A stretch of 64,000 bases of DNA from Oscillospiraceae bacterium (GTDB taxonomy: Bacteria > Bacillota > Clostridia > Oscillospirales > Ruminococcaceae): assembly GCA_017427265.1 (NCBI GenBank), contig JAFRTG010000021.1, positions 310,001 through 374,000 of the forward strand. The letters are read 5' to 3'. Made by a program: the position numbers and the translations under genes. This document shows, piece by piece, positions 14,460 to 23,933 of this stretch (the first letter of the stretch is position 1; the number at the start of each line of letters is the position of its first letter). The notes under the pieces were generated by a model. The model did no database searches. It saw only the letters and a list, made by a program, of their open reading frames with translations, and had not been told where the DNA came from.

Positions 14460-17087
14460 ATGAATATGGAAATCGACCGTTCCAAGCTGTCGCCGATGAT
14501 GCAGCAGTATCTTGCTGTCAAGGATGCGTCCGGCGATGCGATCGTGTTCTTCCGTCTCGGCGATTTTTACGAGATGTTCTTTGACGACGCGATTCTGGTC
14601 TCCAAGCTGCTGGAGCTGACGCTGACCGGCCGGGACTGCGGTCTGCCGACCCGTGCGCCGATGTGCGGCGTGCCGTATCATGCCGTGGAGCAGTATCTCA
14701 AGCGGCTCGTGAATCTCGGCTACCGCGTGGCGATCTGCGAGCAGATGGAGGATCCGGCGCTTGCCAAGGGTCTGGTGGAGCGCGGTGTCATCCGCGTGGT
14801 GACGCCGGGTACGCTGATCGAATCCAGTATGCTGGACGAATCCAACTGCAACTATCTGGCTGCTGTCTGGAGCCGCGACGAGGAGATTGCGTTCTGTGCG
14901 GCGGATATTTCGACCGGTGCGCTGAACCTGCACCGTCTGGAGGGCAAAACGCGCACGGATGATCTCATCAGCCTGCTCGACCGCTATCATCCGGCGGAGC
15001 TGCTGATTACAAAGGATTTTCTCGATTATAAGCCGGTTGCGGATTTCCTGAAAACCCGCACCAAATGCATGGTGACGCTGCGCGATGACAGCTGCTTTTC
15101 GCAGAAGCTGCAGCGGGAGACCGTGCTGAAGCAGTGCTCTGCGGATTCCTTTGAGGCGCTGGGGCTTTCGCCGGACGGGGCAGACAGTGCCGCGGCCTGC
15201 GGTCTGTTCCAGTACATTGCAGAGACACAGCGCGCGCTGGTCGGCCGCTTCACGGAAATCACCGTGCACGGCAAGGACGGCGTCATGGGGCTGGATGCCA
15301 ATGCGCGGCGCAATCTGGAGCTGACCGAGACGCTGCGCTCGCATGAGAAGAAGGGCTCGCTGCTCGGCGTGCTCGATCAGACCGAAACTGCAATGGGCCG
15401 CCGGATGCTCCGCACATGGATGGAGCAGCCGCTCACAACGCCCGTGCGCATCATGGACAGACTGAACGCCGTCGAGCTGCTGATGAAAAACAGTGTCGTC
15501 ATGACAGAACTGCGCGATCTGCTGGACAAGGTCTTTGATCTCGAACGCCTGATGTCCCGCGTCATGTTCCAGAAGGCGACCCCGCGGGATATGAAATCGC
15601 TTTCGCAGACGGCGATGCAGCTGCCGCAGATCAAGGAGCAGCTGCGCGCACTGCCGCAGTCGAAGCTGCTTGTGAAGCTCGAATCTGAAATCTCTCCGCT
15701 GACGGAGATCTCCGACCTGATTGAGCGCGCACTGGTCGATGAGCCGCCCGTGCAGATCAAGGACGGCGGCGTCATCCGGGACGGGTTCCATCAGGAACTC
15801 GACCAGCTGCGCCACGCGATGAATCACGGTACGGAGCTGATTGCGGAGATCGAAAACCGCGAGCGCGAGCGCACCGGCATCAAGAATCTGAAAACCGGCT
15901 ATAACCGCGTGTTCGGCTATTATCTGGAAGTATCGCGGTCGTATTACGATCAGGTGCCGCCGGAGTGGATCCGCAAGCAGACGCTTGCAAACTGCGAACG
16001 CTTTATCACGCAGGAGCTGCGCAATGCGGAGAACACGATCGTCGGCGCAAAGGACAAGGCGCTGGCACTGGAAGCCGAGATTTTTTCGGAGCTGCGGGAA
16101 TTTCTCGCGCAGCAGCTGAAAACCGTGCAGGAGACTGCTGCGGCGGTCGCGCAGGTGGATGTACTCTGCTCGCTTGCGCAGACAGCGCTTGAAAATGAAT
16201 ACTGCAAGCCGGAGATTGCCGTGGACGGCCGCATCGAGATTCATGACGGCCGGCATCCGGTCGTCGAGCAGATGCTCACGGATTCGGTCTTTGTGCCGAA
16301 TGATGTGCTGCTCGATCAGAAGGCGAACCGGCTGGCAATCATCACCGGCCCGAACATGAGCGGCAAATCGACCTATATGCGGCAGACTGCACTGATTGTG
16401 CTGATGGCGCAGATGGGCAGCTTTGTGCCCGCGTCCTACGCGAAGATTTCGGTCGTTGACCAGATTTTCACGCGCGTCGGCGCATCCGATGACCTGACGG
16501 CGGGCGAATCGACATTCATGGTCGAGATGCACGAGGTCTCGACGATTCTGAAGCGTGCAACCGTGAACAGCCTTGTCATTCTCGACGAGGTCGGCAGAGG
16601 TACTTCGACCTTTGACGGCATCAGCATTGCGCGGGCGGTCGCGGAGTTCATTTCCGGAAAGAAGATCGGCTGCAAGACGCTGTTTGCAACGCATTACCAC
16701 GAGCTGACAATGCTGGAGGGACAGTGCGACGGCGTGCGGAATCTCAGCATTGCCGTCAAAAAGCACGGTGATACGATCCGTTTTCTGCGCAAGATCGTGG
16801 ACGGCGCCGCCGATGACAGCTACGGCATCGAGGTTGCAAAGCTGGCGGGACTCCCGGCACAGGTAACGAACCGTGCGCGGGCGCTGCTCATGGAGCTGGA
16901 AGCGCAGTCGAAGGCGGAGAAGGAATCCTATGCGGCGAAGATGGCAGCGGAATCCGCGGGGCAGATGTCCTTTGCGGCAGATGCGGACGCACAGGTCATT
17001 TCGCAGCTGTCCAAGACGCATGTCAACGAGCTTTCCGATGCGGAATGCCGCGAACTGCTCCTTGACCTGACCGCCATGCTGCACTGA
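14460..17087 (+). CDS. mutS: DNA mismatch repair protein MutS
   Basis: An 875-residue mismatch-recognition ATPase that forms a dimeric clamp on DNA and recruits MutL. The N-terminal mismatch-binding domain has the FYE motif in LGDFYEMFFDDA (near residue 36). The lever and clamp domains follow, then the ABC ATPase with Walker A GPNMSGKSTYMRQ (near 630), the STFMVEM signature region, Walker B LVILDEVGRGTSTFDG, and a helix-turn-helix end. Full length. A clear ribosome site is lacking before the ATG at 14460; translation probably couples to the gene 8 bases upstream. GC-rich codon use matches neighbours. Confidence 0.97.
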   Translation: MNMEIDRSKLSPMMQQYLAVKDASGDAIVFFRLGDFYEMFFDDAILVSKLLELTLTGRDCGLPTRAPMCGVPYHAVEQYLKRLVNLGYRVAICEQMEDPALAKGLVERGVIRVVTPGTLIESSMLDESNCNYLAAVWSRDEEIAFCAADISTGALNLHRLEGKTRTDDLISLLDRYHPAELLITKDFLDYKPVADFLKTRTKCMVTLRDDSCFSQKLQRETVLKQCSADSFEALGLSPDGADSAAACGLFQYIAETQRALVGRFTEITVHGKDGVMGLDANARRNLELTETLRSHEKKGSLLGVLDQTETAMGRRMLRTWMEQPLTTPVRIMDRLNAVELLMKNSVVMTELRDLLDKVFDLERLMSRVMFQKATPRDMKSLSQTAMQLPQIKEQLRALPQSKLLVKLESEISPLTEISDLIERALVDEPPVQIKDGGVIRDGFHQELDQLRHAMNHGTELIAEIENRERERTGIKNLKTGYNRVFGYYLEVSRSYYDQVPPEWIRKQTLANCERFITQELRNAENTIVGAKDKALALEAEIFSELREFLAQQLKTVQETAAAVAQVDVLCSLAQTALENEYCKPEIAVDGRIEIHDGRHPVVEQMLTDSVFVPNDVLLDQKANRLAIITGPNMSGKSTYMRQTALIVLMAQMGSFVPASYAKISVVDQIFTRVGASDDLTAGESTFMVEMHEVSTILKRATVNSLVILDEVGRGTSTFDGISIARAVAEFISGKKIGCKTLFATHYHELTMLEGQCDGVRNLSIAVKKHGDTIRFLRKIVDGAADDSYGIEVAKLAGLPAQVTNRARALLMELEAQSKAEKESYAAKMAAESAGQMSFAADADAQVISQLSKTHVNELSDAECRELLLDLTAMLH

Positions 17088-17203
17088 GCCGGCAGCCGTT
17101 TTGCTTCGCCTTTATTCTGCACTTCATGTGTGACGGCTCGCTGCGCTCTCAGTCGGGGCGGCTCTCCGCCGCCGTACACAACCCGTTTTATGAGATTTTA
17201 ATT

Positions 17204-17530
17204 ATGGAATATGTCTATTATCATTTCAGGACAAACAGCATCTCCGAGACATGGAATACCGGCATCATTGAGGATTTCCTTCGCAGCACGGGGCTGTTTC
17301 AGGGGGATCGTTTTACAGCGCAGAAGCCGTTTCTCAGCCTTTCCCTGATGCATGTGCATGACTTTGAGGGAAGCTGGAGCGGCAAGGATTATGATCCCGA
17401 AAAAACAAATTATATTTCAATCGTGACAAGCGATAACTGGTACTGGGGCGTCCGGAAGGATCCGCAGATTCAGGCAGTGTTTGACGGATTGGAGCAGCTT
17501 CTGCATACGGAGATGCGGGAGGACTGGTGA
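17204..17530 (+). CDS. Small protein of unknown function between mutS and mutL
   Basis: About 108 residues from the ATG at 17204 (MEYVYYHFRTNSISETWNTG). Upstream in-frame codons (from 17126) are GC-rich non-specific sequence and an unlikely start. It is aromatic-rich, with no signal peptide and no motif I know. Sequence such as SIVTSDNWYWGVRKDPQIQ suggests a compact alpha/beta cytosolic protein. The ribosome site is weak (GAG 9 bases before). Local base composition is lower in GC than mutS and mutL, so it may be a later insertion into the operon. Confidence 0.6.
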   Translation: MEYVYYHFRTNSISETWNTGIIEDFLRSTGLFQGDRFTAQKPFLSLSLMHVHDFEGSWSGKDYDPEKTNYISIVTSDNWYWGVRKDPQIQAVFDGLEQLLHTEMREDW

Positions 17531-17563
17531 GCATCGCAAGGCTCACTTAGAAAGGAAAAAGCA

Positions 17564-19603
17564 GTGCCCGAAATTCATGTTTTACCGAAGGATATTGCCG
17601 AGCTGATTGCGGCGGGCGAGGTGATCGAACGCCCGGCCTCGGTGCTCAAGGAGCTGACCGAAAATGCCATTGATGCAGGTGCAAAGCGCATCACCGCGGA
17701 ATTAAAGCGCGGCGGCGTGCTGTATCTGCGCGTGACCGACGACGGCTGCGGCATTGCGCCGGAGCAGGTGCGGACGGCATTTCTCCGCCATGCAACAAGC
17801 AAAATTCAGACCGCGGAGGATCTGGAAACGATTTTTACGCTCGGATTCCGCGGCGAGGCGCTGGCTTCGATCTGCGCGGTCTCGCGGACAGAGGTGCTGA
17901 CGCGGCAGCAGGGCGCAGAATACGGCACGCATTATCAGATTGAGGGCGGTGAGGAGACTGCCTTTGAGCAGAGCGGCTGCCCTGAGGGCACGACCGTTGT
18001 TGTGCGCGACCTTTTCTATAATGTGCCGGTGCGCGCAGGCTTTCTCAAGAAGGACACTGCCGAGGGCAATGCCGCCGCGAATATTTTTCAGAAAATCGCG
18101 CTGTCACACCCGGAAATCTCGTTCCGGCTGATCCGCGAAAACAAAACGGAGTTTGTCACGCCCGGCGACGGGAAACTGTTTTCGGCCGTTCATGCGATCT
18201 TCGGCAAGGATTTTGCACGCGATCTGCTCCCGGTGCAGTATCAGGAGCAGGAACAGGGCGGCATTTCCGTCGAGGGCTATGTGATGAAGCCGCTCTATGC
18301 GCGCCCGAACCGTTCGCATCAGCTGTTCTTTGTCAACGGCCGTTCCGTGCGGTCGTTCACGCTGATCTCCGCGATCGAGGAGGCATATAAAACGCTGATT
18401 ATGACCGGAAAATATCCGGCCTGTGTGCTGCGGATTCAGGTCTCGCCGCGCATCGTGGATGTCAACATGCACCCGACCAAGGCTGAGGTGCGTTTTTCCG
18501 ACGAAAAGCGGATTTATCATGCTGTTTATTATGCGGTGATTGCTGCGCTGGAGCAGAACCAGCTGGTCTATGAATTCCGGATTCCGCAGCAGGAGCCGCC
18601 TGCCGCTGAGAAGCCGGCGCCCGCGCCGCAGCGAACGGTCAGGCCGGAACTCATTGCGCCGAAGCGGCCGCAGCGGGACTGGTTCGCGCCTGTGCCGGGT
18701 ACGGATGACAATACGCCGGCACCGCTGTTTGAAAAGAAGCAGGCGCCCGCGCCGGAACAGCCCGCGCCGGTACCGGAACCGGCAGTTGTGCCGCAGGAAC
18801 CCGTCCGGCTCCCGGCGACGGAAGCACCGGCTGCTCCGGTTCCGCCGAAGCCTGTGCATACCGAAGCGCTGAAGGCTTTTCCCGATCTGACCGCGCAGCC
18901 TGTTAGACCGGAGCCGCCTGCTGTGCGGGAGATGCCTGCGAAACCGGAGCCTGTTCAGCAGATCAATCCTGCGGGAGCCGATCTGCCGGACGAGCCGGAA
19001 GCACGCAATACGGTGCTTTCAGAGATTCAGCGCGACCCGATCACGGTGATCGGTGAGCTGTTTGAGAATTATGTGCTTGCCGAGGCCGGCGAGCAGCTGG
19101 TCATCATTGACAAGCACGCCGCGCACGAGCGCATCCTGTTCGAGCGCTTCCGCAGAAGGGAATGCAAGGACCGTCAGACCTTGCTGACGCCCGTGCGCGT
19201 TCTGCTGACCGCGGACGAAATCTCTGCGCTGCAGGAGCAGGCGGAGACGCTGGAGGGATGCGGCTTTACATTTGATTTCAGCGAGGCGCCCGTCGTGCAG
19301 CTGACCGGCGTTCCGCTTTCCTGCGCAGAGCTTGATCTCGATCAGATTGCGGCCGATCTTGCGGCAAACTGTGTGAAGCATCATGCGCAGCCGGATCTGC
19401 ATCTGCTGGACGATCTGTTCCACGATCTTGCCTGCAAGGCTGCAATCCGGACGGGCACACACAATACAAAAGAAGAGCTGCAGTCGCTGGCTGTGCAGGT
19501 GTGGGGAAACAGTCAGATCCGGCATTGTCCGCACGGACGTCCGGTGATGTTCCTGCTGTCCAGATATCAGCTGGAAAAGCAGTTCAAGCGCATTCAAAAC
19601 TGA
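17564..19603 (+). CDS. mutL: DNA mismatch repair protein MutL, endonuclease type
   Basis: 679 residues from a GTG start with GAAAGGAAA before it. The N-terminal GHKL ATPase carries AAGEVIERPASVLKELTENA, DDGCGI, HATSKI and TLGFRGEALASI. A long Pro/Ala/Glu-rich linker (about residues 345-480) leads to the C-terminal dimerisation domain. That domain has DKHAAHERILFE (near 515), the family's D-x-H-A-x2-E-x4-E endonuclease motif, plus ACKAAIRTG and CPHGRP metal-site segments. It should therefore nick DNA itself, as in other bacteria without MutH; no mutH is present here. Confidence 0.96.
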   Translation: MPEIHVLPKDIAELIAAGEVIERPASVLKELTENAIDAGAKRITAELKRGGVLYLRVTDDGCGIAPEQVRTAFLRHATSKIQTAEDLETIFTLGFRGEALASICAVSRTEVLTRQQGAEYGTHYQIEGGEETAFEQSGCPEGTTVVVRDLFYNVPVRAGFLKKDTAEGNAAANIFQKIALSHPEISFRLIRENKTEFVTPGDGKLFSAVHAIFGKDFARDLLPVQYQEQEQGGISVEGYVMKPLYARPNRSHQLFFVNGRSVRSFTLISAIEEAYKTLIMTGKYPACVLRIQVSPRIVDVNMHPTKAEVRFSDEKRIYHAVYYAVIAALEQNQLVYEFRIPQQEPPAAEKPAPAPQRTVRPELIAPKRPQRDWFAPVPGTDDNTPAPLFEKKQAPAPEQPAPVPEPAVVPQEPVRLPATEAPAAPVPPKPVHTEALKAFPDLTAQPVRPEPPAVREMPAKPEPVQQINPAGADLPDEPEARNTVLSEIQRDPITVIGELFENYVLAEAGEQLVIIDKHAAHERILFERFRRRECKDRQTLLTPVRVLLTADEISALQEQAETLEGCGFTFDFSEAPVVQLTGVPLSCAELDLDQIAADLAANCVKHHAQPDLHLLDDLFHDLACKAAIRTGTHNTKEELQSLAVQVWGNSQIRHCPHGRPVMFLLSRYQLEKQFKRIQN

Positions 19604-19640
19604 AAGAACCATGGAAGCCGAATTGGGGCGGAGGCGTGAA

Positions 19641-20189
19641 ATGGAACAATTACTTTTTGAGATGATTTACAGAGGACTCATGTTTGAAATGAACAGAGTC
19701 ACCAAAAAACTGACGGCGGGCATTCTCACCGAGATCCGGCAGCATGTGCTGCTGCTCCGCCGGATGCTGCAGCTTGCAGCCTATGCAGGGAGACCGGAAT
19801 ACGGCGGGTTCTGCACGGTGCTCAAGCGCGATATCATCCGGAGCGTCGGAAGCAGCCCGGCACTTGCACGCCGCTACGACACGGCGCTGCTGCGCTGCGA
19901 GCTGCCTGCCGGTCGCATTGCGGTTCCGCGGCGGGCCGTGCTGCTGCTGCACGATCTGTTTTTGCAGATGGGCGAGGAGCTGACCGGTCAGCCGGACGCA
20001 AAACGGCTGGAAATGCTGTTCCGTGCGGGACACCATCTGCCGCGCTGTATGCTGGATCCGGCCAATCATATCACGGCGTCGGAGGCGGTCTGCCTGGAGG
20101 ATGCGCTGGCCGCTATGGATACGGAAACAGCCGAACGGACTGCGCTGCTGCTGCAGACCATGCCCGCAGAGGGCGCATCTCAGACCTGA
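19641..20189 (+). CDS. Protein of unknown function downstream of mutL
   Basis: About 182 residues. I choose the ATG at 19641, which has GGAGG seven bases before; an in-frame ATG at 19611 has a poorer site. The product is a predicted all-helical, arginine- and leucine-rich cytosolic protein with no cysteine motif, signal or known domain. Recognisable stretches are MTRVTKKLTAGILTEI-like N-terminal helices and a VPRRAVLLLHDLFLQMGEEL helix near residue 110. It is 37 bases after mutL and 12 before the next gene. No function can be assigned. Confidence 0.65.
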   Translation: MEQLLFEMIYRGLMFEMNRVTKKLTAGILTEIRQHVLLLRRMLQLAAYAGRPEYGGFCTVLKRDIIRSVGSSPALARRYDTALLRCELPAGRIAVPRRAVLLLHDLFLQMGEELTGQPDAKRLEMLFRAGHHLPRCMLDPANHITASEAVCLEDALAAMDTETAERTALLLQTMPAEGASQT

Positions 20190-20201
20190 AAGGATATTTT
20201 T

Positions 20202-20729
20202 ATGGCAAAAATTGCTCTGATTGTGACGGAAATGCAGAATGACTACCTCTGGGCGAAGCGGAAGGACAAGTTCCCGTATGACACAGATACGCTGGTTTCC
20301 GCGGTCAATGCCGCAATCGACACGGTTCATGCTGCGGGCGGCGATGTGATCTATATTGCGCAGATTTTTCCGGATACGCCCTCGAATCATCTGATTTTCG
20401 GGTATAATATCACCGGTACGGAGGGCGCGGAGCTCTTCGGTGATCTGCACCGGGTCTCTGAACTGTACTTTGAAAAGAATGTGTCCGATCTGTTCACGGA
20501 TGCGAAATTCCGCGAATGGACAGAAGCGCAGGGATATGAGGAGCTGCTGTTCTGCGGCGTTGACGAGTGTGCCTGTATTGCTGCAACGGCAAAGCACGCG
20601 GCGGAATCGGGGATTCGTGCTGTGATTCTGGAAAAGGCCTCGGCCACGCGGTTCGATGCCCGGAAAAAGGCGATGACCCGCGCAGAGCTGAAGGCCGCCG
20701 GCGTGCAGTACCGTGCAGAAGTGCTCTGA
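20202..20729 (+). CDS. Isochorismatase-like cysteine hydrolase
   Basis: 175 residues of the isochorismatase/nicotinamidase superfamily. The catalytic triad can be read: Asp in VTEMQNDYL (near residue 12), Lys in ELYFEKNVSDLF (near 90), and the nucleophile Cys in CGVDECACIAATAKHA (near 123, with the family's preceding cis-peptide region). Natural substrates of this superfamily include nicotinamide, N-carbamoyl amines and isochorismate. The metal-binding His residues of true nicotinamidases are not evident, so I do not assign a substrate. Good ribosome site (GAAAGGA). Confidence 0.85.
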   Translation: MAKIALIVTEMQNDYLWAKRKDKFPYDTDTLVSAVNAAIDTVHAAGGDVIYIAQIFPDTPSNHLIFGYNITGTEGAELFGDLHRVSELYFEKNVSDLFTDAKFREWTEAQGYEELLFCGVDECACIAATAKHAAESGIRAVILEKASATRFDARKKAMTRAELKAAGVQYRAEVL

Positions 20730-20751
20730 TGTACCGAAAGGAGAAGAATCC

Positions 20752-21333
20752 GTGAAAAAAGAGGAGATGTCCGGCGGCGCACCGCAGCCGGAAGCTGCAA
20801 TCTATACGGTCTACGGCCCGCCTTCGATGCTGCGCGAACGGGCGGAGAAATCCGTCTGCATCCGGGCATGGACGGAATCCGATCTGCCGGAGATGCTCGA
20901 AATCTGGAATGAGGTTGTTGCGGCGGGAGATGCCTTTCCGCAGGAGGAGCTGCTGACGCCGGAAACCGGCGCGGCATTTTTTGCGCAGCAGACCTATACG
21001 GGCGTTGCAGAGCAGAACGGCCGCTTGCAGGGGCTTTATATTCTGCACCCGAACAATGTCGGCAGATGCGGGCATATCTGCAATGCAAGCTATGCGGTGC
21101 GCAGCAGCGCCCGCGGACGCGGCATCGGCAAACGGCTCGTGCGGGACTGCCTTGAACAGGGCAAAGCGCACGGCTTCCGGATTTTGCAGTTCAATGCCGT
21201 TGTGGAAAGCAATCTGCCGGCGCGGCAGCTTTATGAGCGGCTGGGCTTCCGGCAGCTCGGTACCATCGAGGGCGGCTTCCGGATGCCGGACGGCACATAC
21301 GTCAACATCTGCCCGTACTGGATTGCGCTTTAA
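20752..21333 (+). CDS. GNAT family N-acetyltransferase
   Basis: 193 residues from the GTG at 20752, which has GAAAGGAG eight bases before. Residues 1-30 are an unusual leader (KKEEMSGGAPQPEAAIYTVYG) before the fold proper at SVCIRAWTESDLPEM. The acetyl-CoA loop is RSSARGRGIGKRLVRD (near 123), and the C-terminal NLPARQLYERLGFRQLGT is the standard GNAT strand-helix end. Substrate unknown; similar enzymes modify amino acids, phosphinothricin-like compounds or ribosomal proteins. Confidence 0.87.
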   Translation: MKKEEMSGGAPQPEAAIYTVYGPPSMLRERAEKSVCIRAWTESDLPEMLEIWNEVVAAGDAFPQEELLTPETGAAFFAQQTYTGVAEQNGRLQGLYILHPNNVGRCGHICNASYAVRSSARGRGIGKRLVRDCLEQGKAHGFRILQFNAVVESNLPARQLYERLGFRQLGTIEGGFRMPDGTYVNICPYWIAL

Positions 21334-21365
21334 TCACCATACAAAAACAGGAAAGGAGCACGCTT

Positions 21366-22313
21366 ATGTCCGAACAGCTGCCGGTGATTGCGGTCGTCGG
21401 TGCAACGGCAACCGGAAAAACGGCACTCGGTGCGGAGATTGCAGCAGCCTATGGCGGAGAGGTGATTTCCGGCGATTCCATGCAGCTCTATGAGGGGCTG
21501 GACATCGCAACTGCCAAGCCGACTGCCGAGGAAATGCGCGGCATTCCGCATCATCTCATCAGTGTGCTCCCGCCGGAGCACGCCTGCTCGGTCGCAGAAT
21601 ATGTCGAAATGGCGCGGGAGAAGATCGCCGCGCTGCACGAGAAGGGAAAGCTGCCGGTAATCGTCGGCGGCACGGGGCTTTATATCGACGCGCTGCTTGA
21701 CAATATTCAGTTTCCGGATATTCCCGCGGACGATGCGCTGCGTGCAAGGCTCAATGCAGAGGCGGAAACGCTCGGCAGAACAGCCATGCGCGAACGGCTG
21801 ATGCAGTGCGATCCGGAATCGGCGGAGCGGCTGCACGAAAACAATCTGCGGCGGATTATCCGCGCACTGGAGGTCTATGAGCTGACGGGCATTCCGCTCT
21901 CCGAGCACGCCAGACGCAGCAGAGCCGTTCCGGCGCCGTGGAATATCCTGCGCATCGGCATCGGCTTTGCGGACAGAGAACAGCTCTACGCCCGCATCCG
22001 CAGGCGCGTGGACTGTATGGTCACACAGGGATTGCTGGACGAAGTCCGCGCAGAATACGAATCCGGCAGACGCCGCGCAACCGCTGCCATGGCCATCGGC
22101 TACAAGGAGCTGCTGCCGTGGCTTGCGGGTACGGATTCTGCAGAAGAATGCATCGCACGCATCAAACAGGAGACCTGCAGATATGCCAAACGGCAGGGCA
22201 CCTGGTTCCGTCGGAATCAACAAATCAAATGGATAACGGCGGATGAAAATTGTAACGGAAGTGGAAATTTTGAAATGTGTCAAAAAATGATAGCGAAATG
22301 GAATGCGTTGTGA
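21366..22313 (+). CDS. miaA: tRNA dimethylallyltransferase MiaA
   Basis: 315 residues. It transfers a dimethylallyl group to N6 of A37 in tRNAs that read UNN codons, giving the substrate for MiaB. P-loop VGATATGKTALGAEIA (near residue 13), GDSMQLYEGLDIATAKP (DSxQ motif), VGGTGLYIDALLDN, and the late KQETCRYAKRQGTWFRRNQ region are all present. Directly upstream of hfq, the classical miaA-hfq order. A possible promoter for hfq (extended -10 at 22314-22319) overlaps its stop. Confidence 0.96.
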   Translation: MSEQLPVIAVVGATATGKTALGAEIAAAYGGEVISGDSMQLYEGLDIATAKPTAEEMRGIPHHLISVLPPEHACSVAEYVEMAREKIAALHEKGKLPVIVGGTGLYIDALLDNIQFPDIPADDALRARLNAEAETLGRTAMRERLMQCDPESAERLHENNLRRIIRALEVYELTGIPLSEHARRSRAVPAPWNILRIGIGFADREQLYARIRRRVDCMVTQGLLDEVRAEYESGRRRATAAMAIGYKELLPWLAGTDSAEECIARIKQETCRYAKRQGTWFRRNQQIKWITADENCNGSGNFEMCQKMIAKWNAL

Positions 22314-22383
22314 TATAATATATGATGTGTAGTTGTTGACGGGTGAGGTATACCCTCGCGCCTGCATCGCAAATATACATATT

Positions 22384-22394
22384 TATGCTATAAT
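22384..22394 (+). promoter_or_regulatory. Possible extended -10 promoter for hfq
   Basis: TATGCTATAAT (22384-22394) contains a TG-N extended -10 element. No good -35 hexamer lies 17 bases upstream. It would start transcription about 16 bases before the hfq ATG. Confidence 0.4.
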
Positions 22395-22416
22395 AAAAGA
22401 AATGAGGCAAAGTAAC

Positions 22417-22668
22417 ATGACCAACAAGGGACTCAACTTACAGGATGTTTTTCTGAATCAGGCAAGAAAGGACCGGCTTCCGCTGACCATCTTCCTGACG
22501 AACGGCTATCAGTTCAAGGGAATCATCCGCGGATTCGATTCCTATATCGTGATTCTGGAGACTGAGGGCAGACAGCAGCTGGTGTATAAGCACGCGATTT
22601 CGACAATCGTCCCCGCCAGACCGATCTCAATTCTCGATGCGATGGAGCAGCGGGAGGAAGCTGAGTAA
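22417..22668 (+). CDS. hfq: RNA chaperone Hfq
   Basis: 83 residues. Hfq forms a ring-shaped hexamer that binds U-rich and A-rich RNA and helps small RNAs pair with messages. The Sm1 motif ([20 protein letters not shown] onward, [19 protein letters not shown]) and Sm2 motif ([13 protein letters not shown], the family YKHAI signature) are both complete. A longer reading from 22333 adds 28 unlikely residues; the ATG at 22417 gives the family's MxxKGxNLQD start. It ends 5 bases before the next gene. Confidence 0.95.
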   Translation: MTNKGLNLQDVFLNQARKDRLPLTIFLTNGYQFKGIIRGFDSYIVILETEGRQQLVYKHAISTIVPARPISILDAMEQREEAE

Positions 22669-22673
22669 CTTAT

Positions 22674-23933
22674 ATGAACGAAATTACAACGCGAATCCTC
22701 AAGATTTTGCTGCTGGTGTTCGCTGTTGTGCTGGCCTCCACCATTTTCTATCATCTGTTCTATACGAACTATGAAACGGAAAATGCGAGCCTTTACGAGG
22801 ACAGTGTTGTTTCGACATTTCAGGGGGTCTATGTCCGGAATGAGACCGTGCGCCGCTATAACGGGAACGGTGCCGTCCGCTACTGCGTGGATGACGGCGC
22901 CAAGCTCGGTGTCGGCAGCGTGATCGCAGAGGTCTATTCCAATGAGGAACAGATCGACCTTCGCAGGCGTATCGCGGAAAAGGAAGATGAGCTTTCCATG
23001 CTCAGCCGGATTGAAAATCCCGGTACCAGCGAAAATGCCCAGCCGGCAAATATTGCTGCGCTCATTGACGAACAGTTCAAGTCCATGATACGGCTGCGGG
23101 AGCACGGAGACCTTTCCGGTGCCTGTGCAGCCAGACAGAACCTCACCGTTCTGATGAGCACATATGATAAAATCACAGACAGCTCCGTCGATTTTCATGA
23201 CAGAATCGTTGCGCTGGAGGACGAGATCACAAGACTCAGCCGGCAGAAAACCTCGCCGGATGAGATCATCCGTGCTTCCGGCAGTGCCTATTTTGTCAGC
23301 CATACCGACGGCTATGAGTCTGTTCTGACGGAGGATAATGTCGCAGACCTGACGCCTGAGCTGCTCAGCGAAATCACCGATGACGGCAATCTCCCGGGGA
23401 ATCCCGAAAACGGCATGGTCATCGGCAAGCTGATTGATGATTATGCGTGGTATATCGTCGGGGTGTTTGACAATACCCAGCTCCGCCTCTCGGAGGACGA
23501 TACGGTCACGGTCAAGCTCGAATCCTTTCCGTCTGATTTGCGTGTCAGAGTCGTTTCCCTCATTTCTGCGGGCGATGTGACCAGGACAAAGGGCGTGTTC
23601 CGCTGCGATCAGCTGACAAAGGAAGTTGTGCAGCACCGCACGGAGCGCGTGGAGGTTCTGCGTGACCGTGTAAAGGGCATCCGGATTCCGCGTTCGGCCA
23701 TCCGCTTCAAAACGATGGATGTGGAGACCGAGGACGAGGAAGGCAATGTCACAACCGTTACGGAGAACTGCCGCGGCGTCTATGTGCTGGTCGGCGAAAG
23801 ACCCGAATTCCGCAGAATCGACGTGATCTTTGAAGATGAGAACTTTTGCGTCTCCTCGCTGGATGCCGGAAGCGGATTCGTCGCGCTTTATGACGATATT
23901 ATCGTGAAAGGTGTGATGGCAGATGGCGAGTGA
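22674..23933 (+). CDS. HlyD/membrane-fusion-like single-pass protein
   Basis: 419 residues: one N-terminal transmembrane helix (about 8-30, ILKILLLVFAVVLASTIFYHLFY), then an extracytoplasmic part with a lipoyl-like half motif (GAVRYCVDDGAKLGVGSVIAEVY, about 62-85), a coiled-coil hairpin (about 88-200) and a beta-barrel-like C-terminal half. This resembles HlyD-type adaptors, but no transporter gene is next to it. Its place between hfq and yggS-sepF-divIVA suggests an envelope or division role rather than export; that is inference. Confidence 0.75.
   Translation: MNEITTRILKILLLVFAVVLASTIFYHLFYTNYETENASLYEDSVVSTFQGVYVRNETVRRYNGNGAVRYCVDDGAKLGVGSVIAEVYSNEEQIDLRRRIAEKEDELSMLSRIENPGTSENAQPANIAALIDEQFKSMIRLREHGDLSGACAARQNLTVLMSTYDKITDSSVDFHDRIVALEDEITRLSRQKTSPDEIIRASGSAYFVSHTDGYESVLTEDNVADLTPELLSEITDDGNLPGNPENGMVIGKLIDDYAWYIVGVFDNTQLRLSEDDTVTVKLESFPSDLRVRVVSLISAGDVTRTKGVFRCDQLTKEVVQHRTERVEVLRDRVKGIRIPRSAIRFKTMDVETEDEEGNVTTVTENCRGVYVLVGERPEFRRIDVIFEDENFCVSSLDAGSGFVALYDDIIVKGVMADGE

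Noticed and set aside
14373-17084. 903-codon open frame antisense to mutS
   Set aside because: Arg/His/Leu-rich shadow typical of the reverse strand of GC-rich genes; mutS is complete on the other strand.
22333-22416. N-terminal 28-residue extension of Hfq
   Set aside because: The residues do not match Hfq, and the extension overlaps the probable promoter; the ATG at 22417 fits the family.
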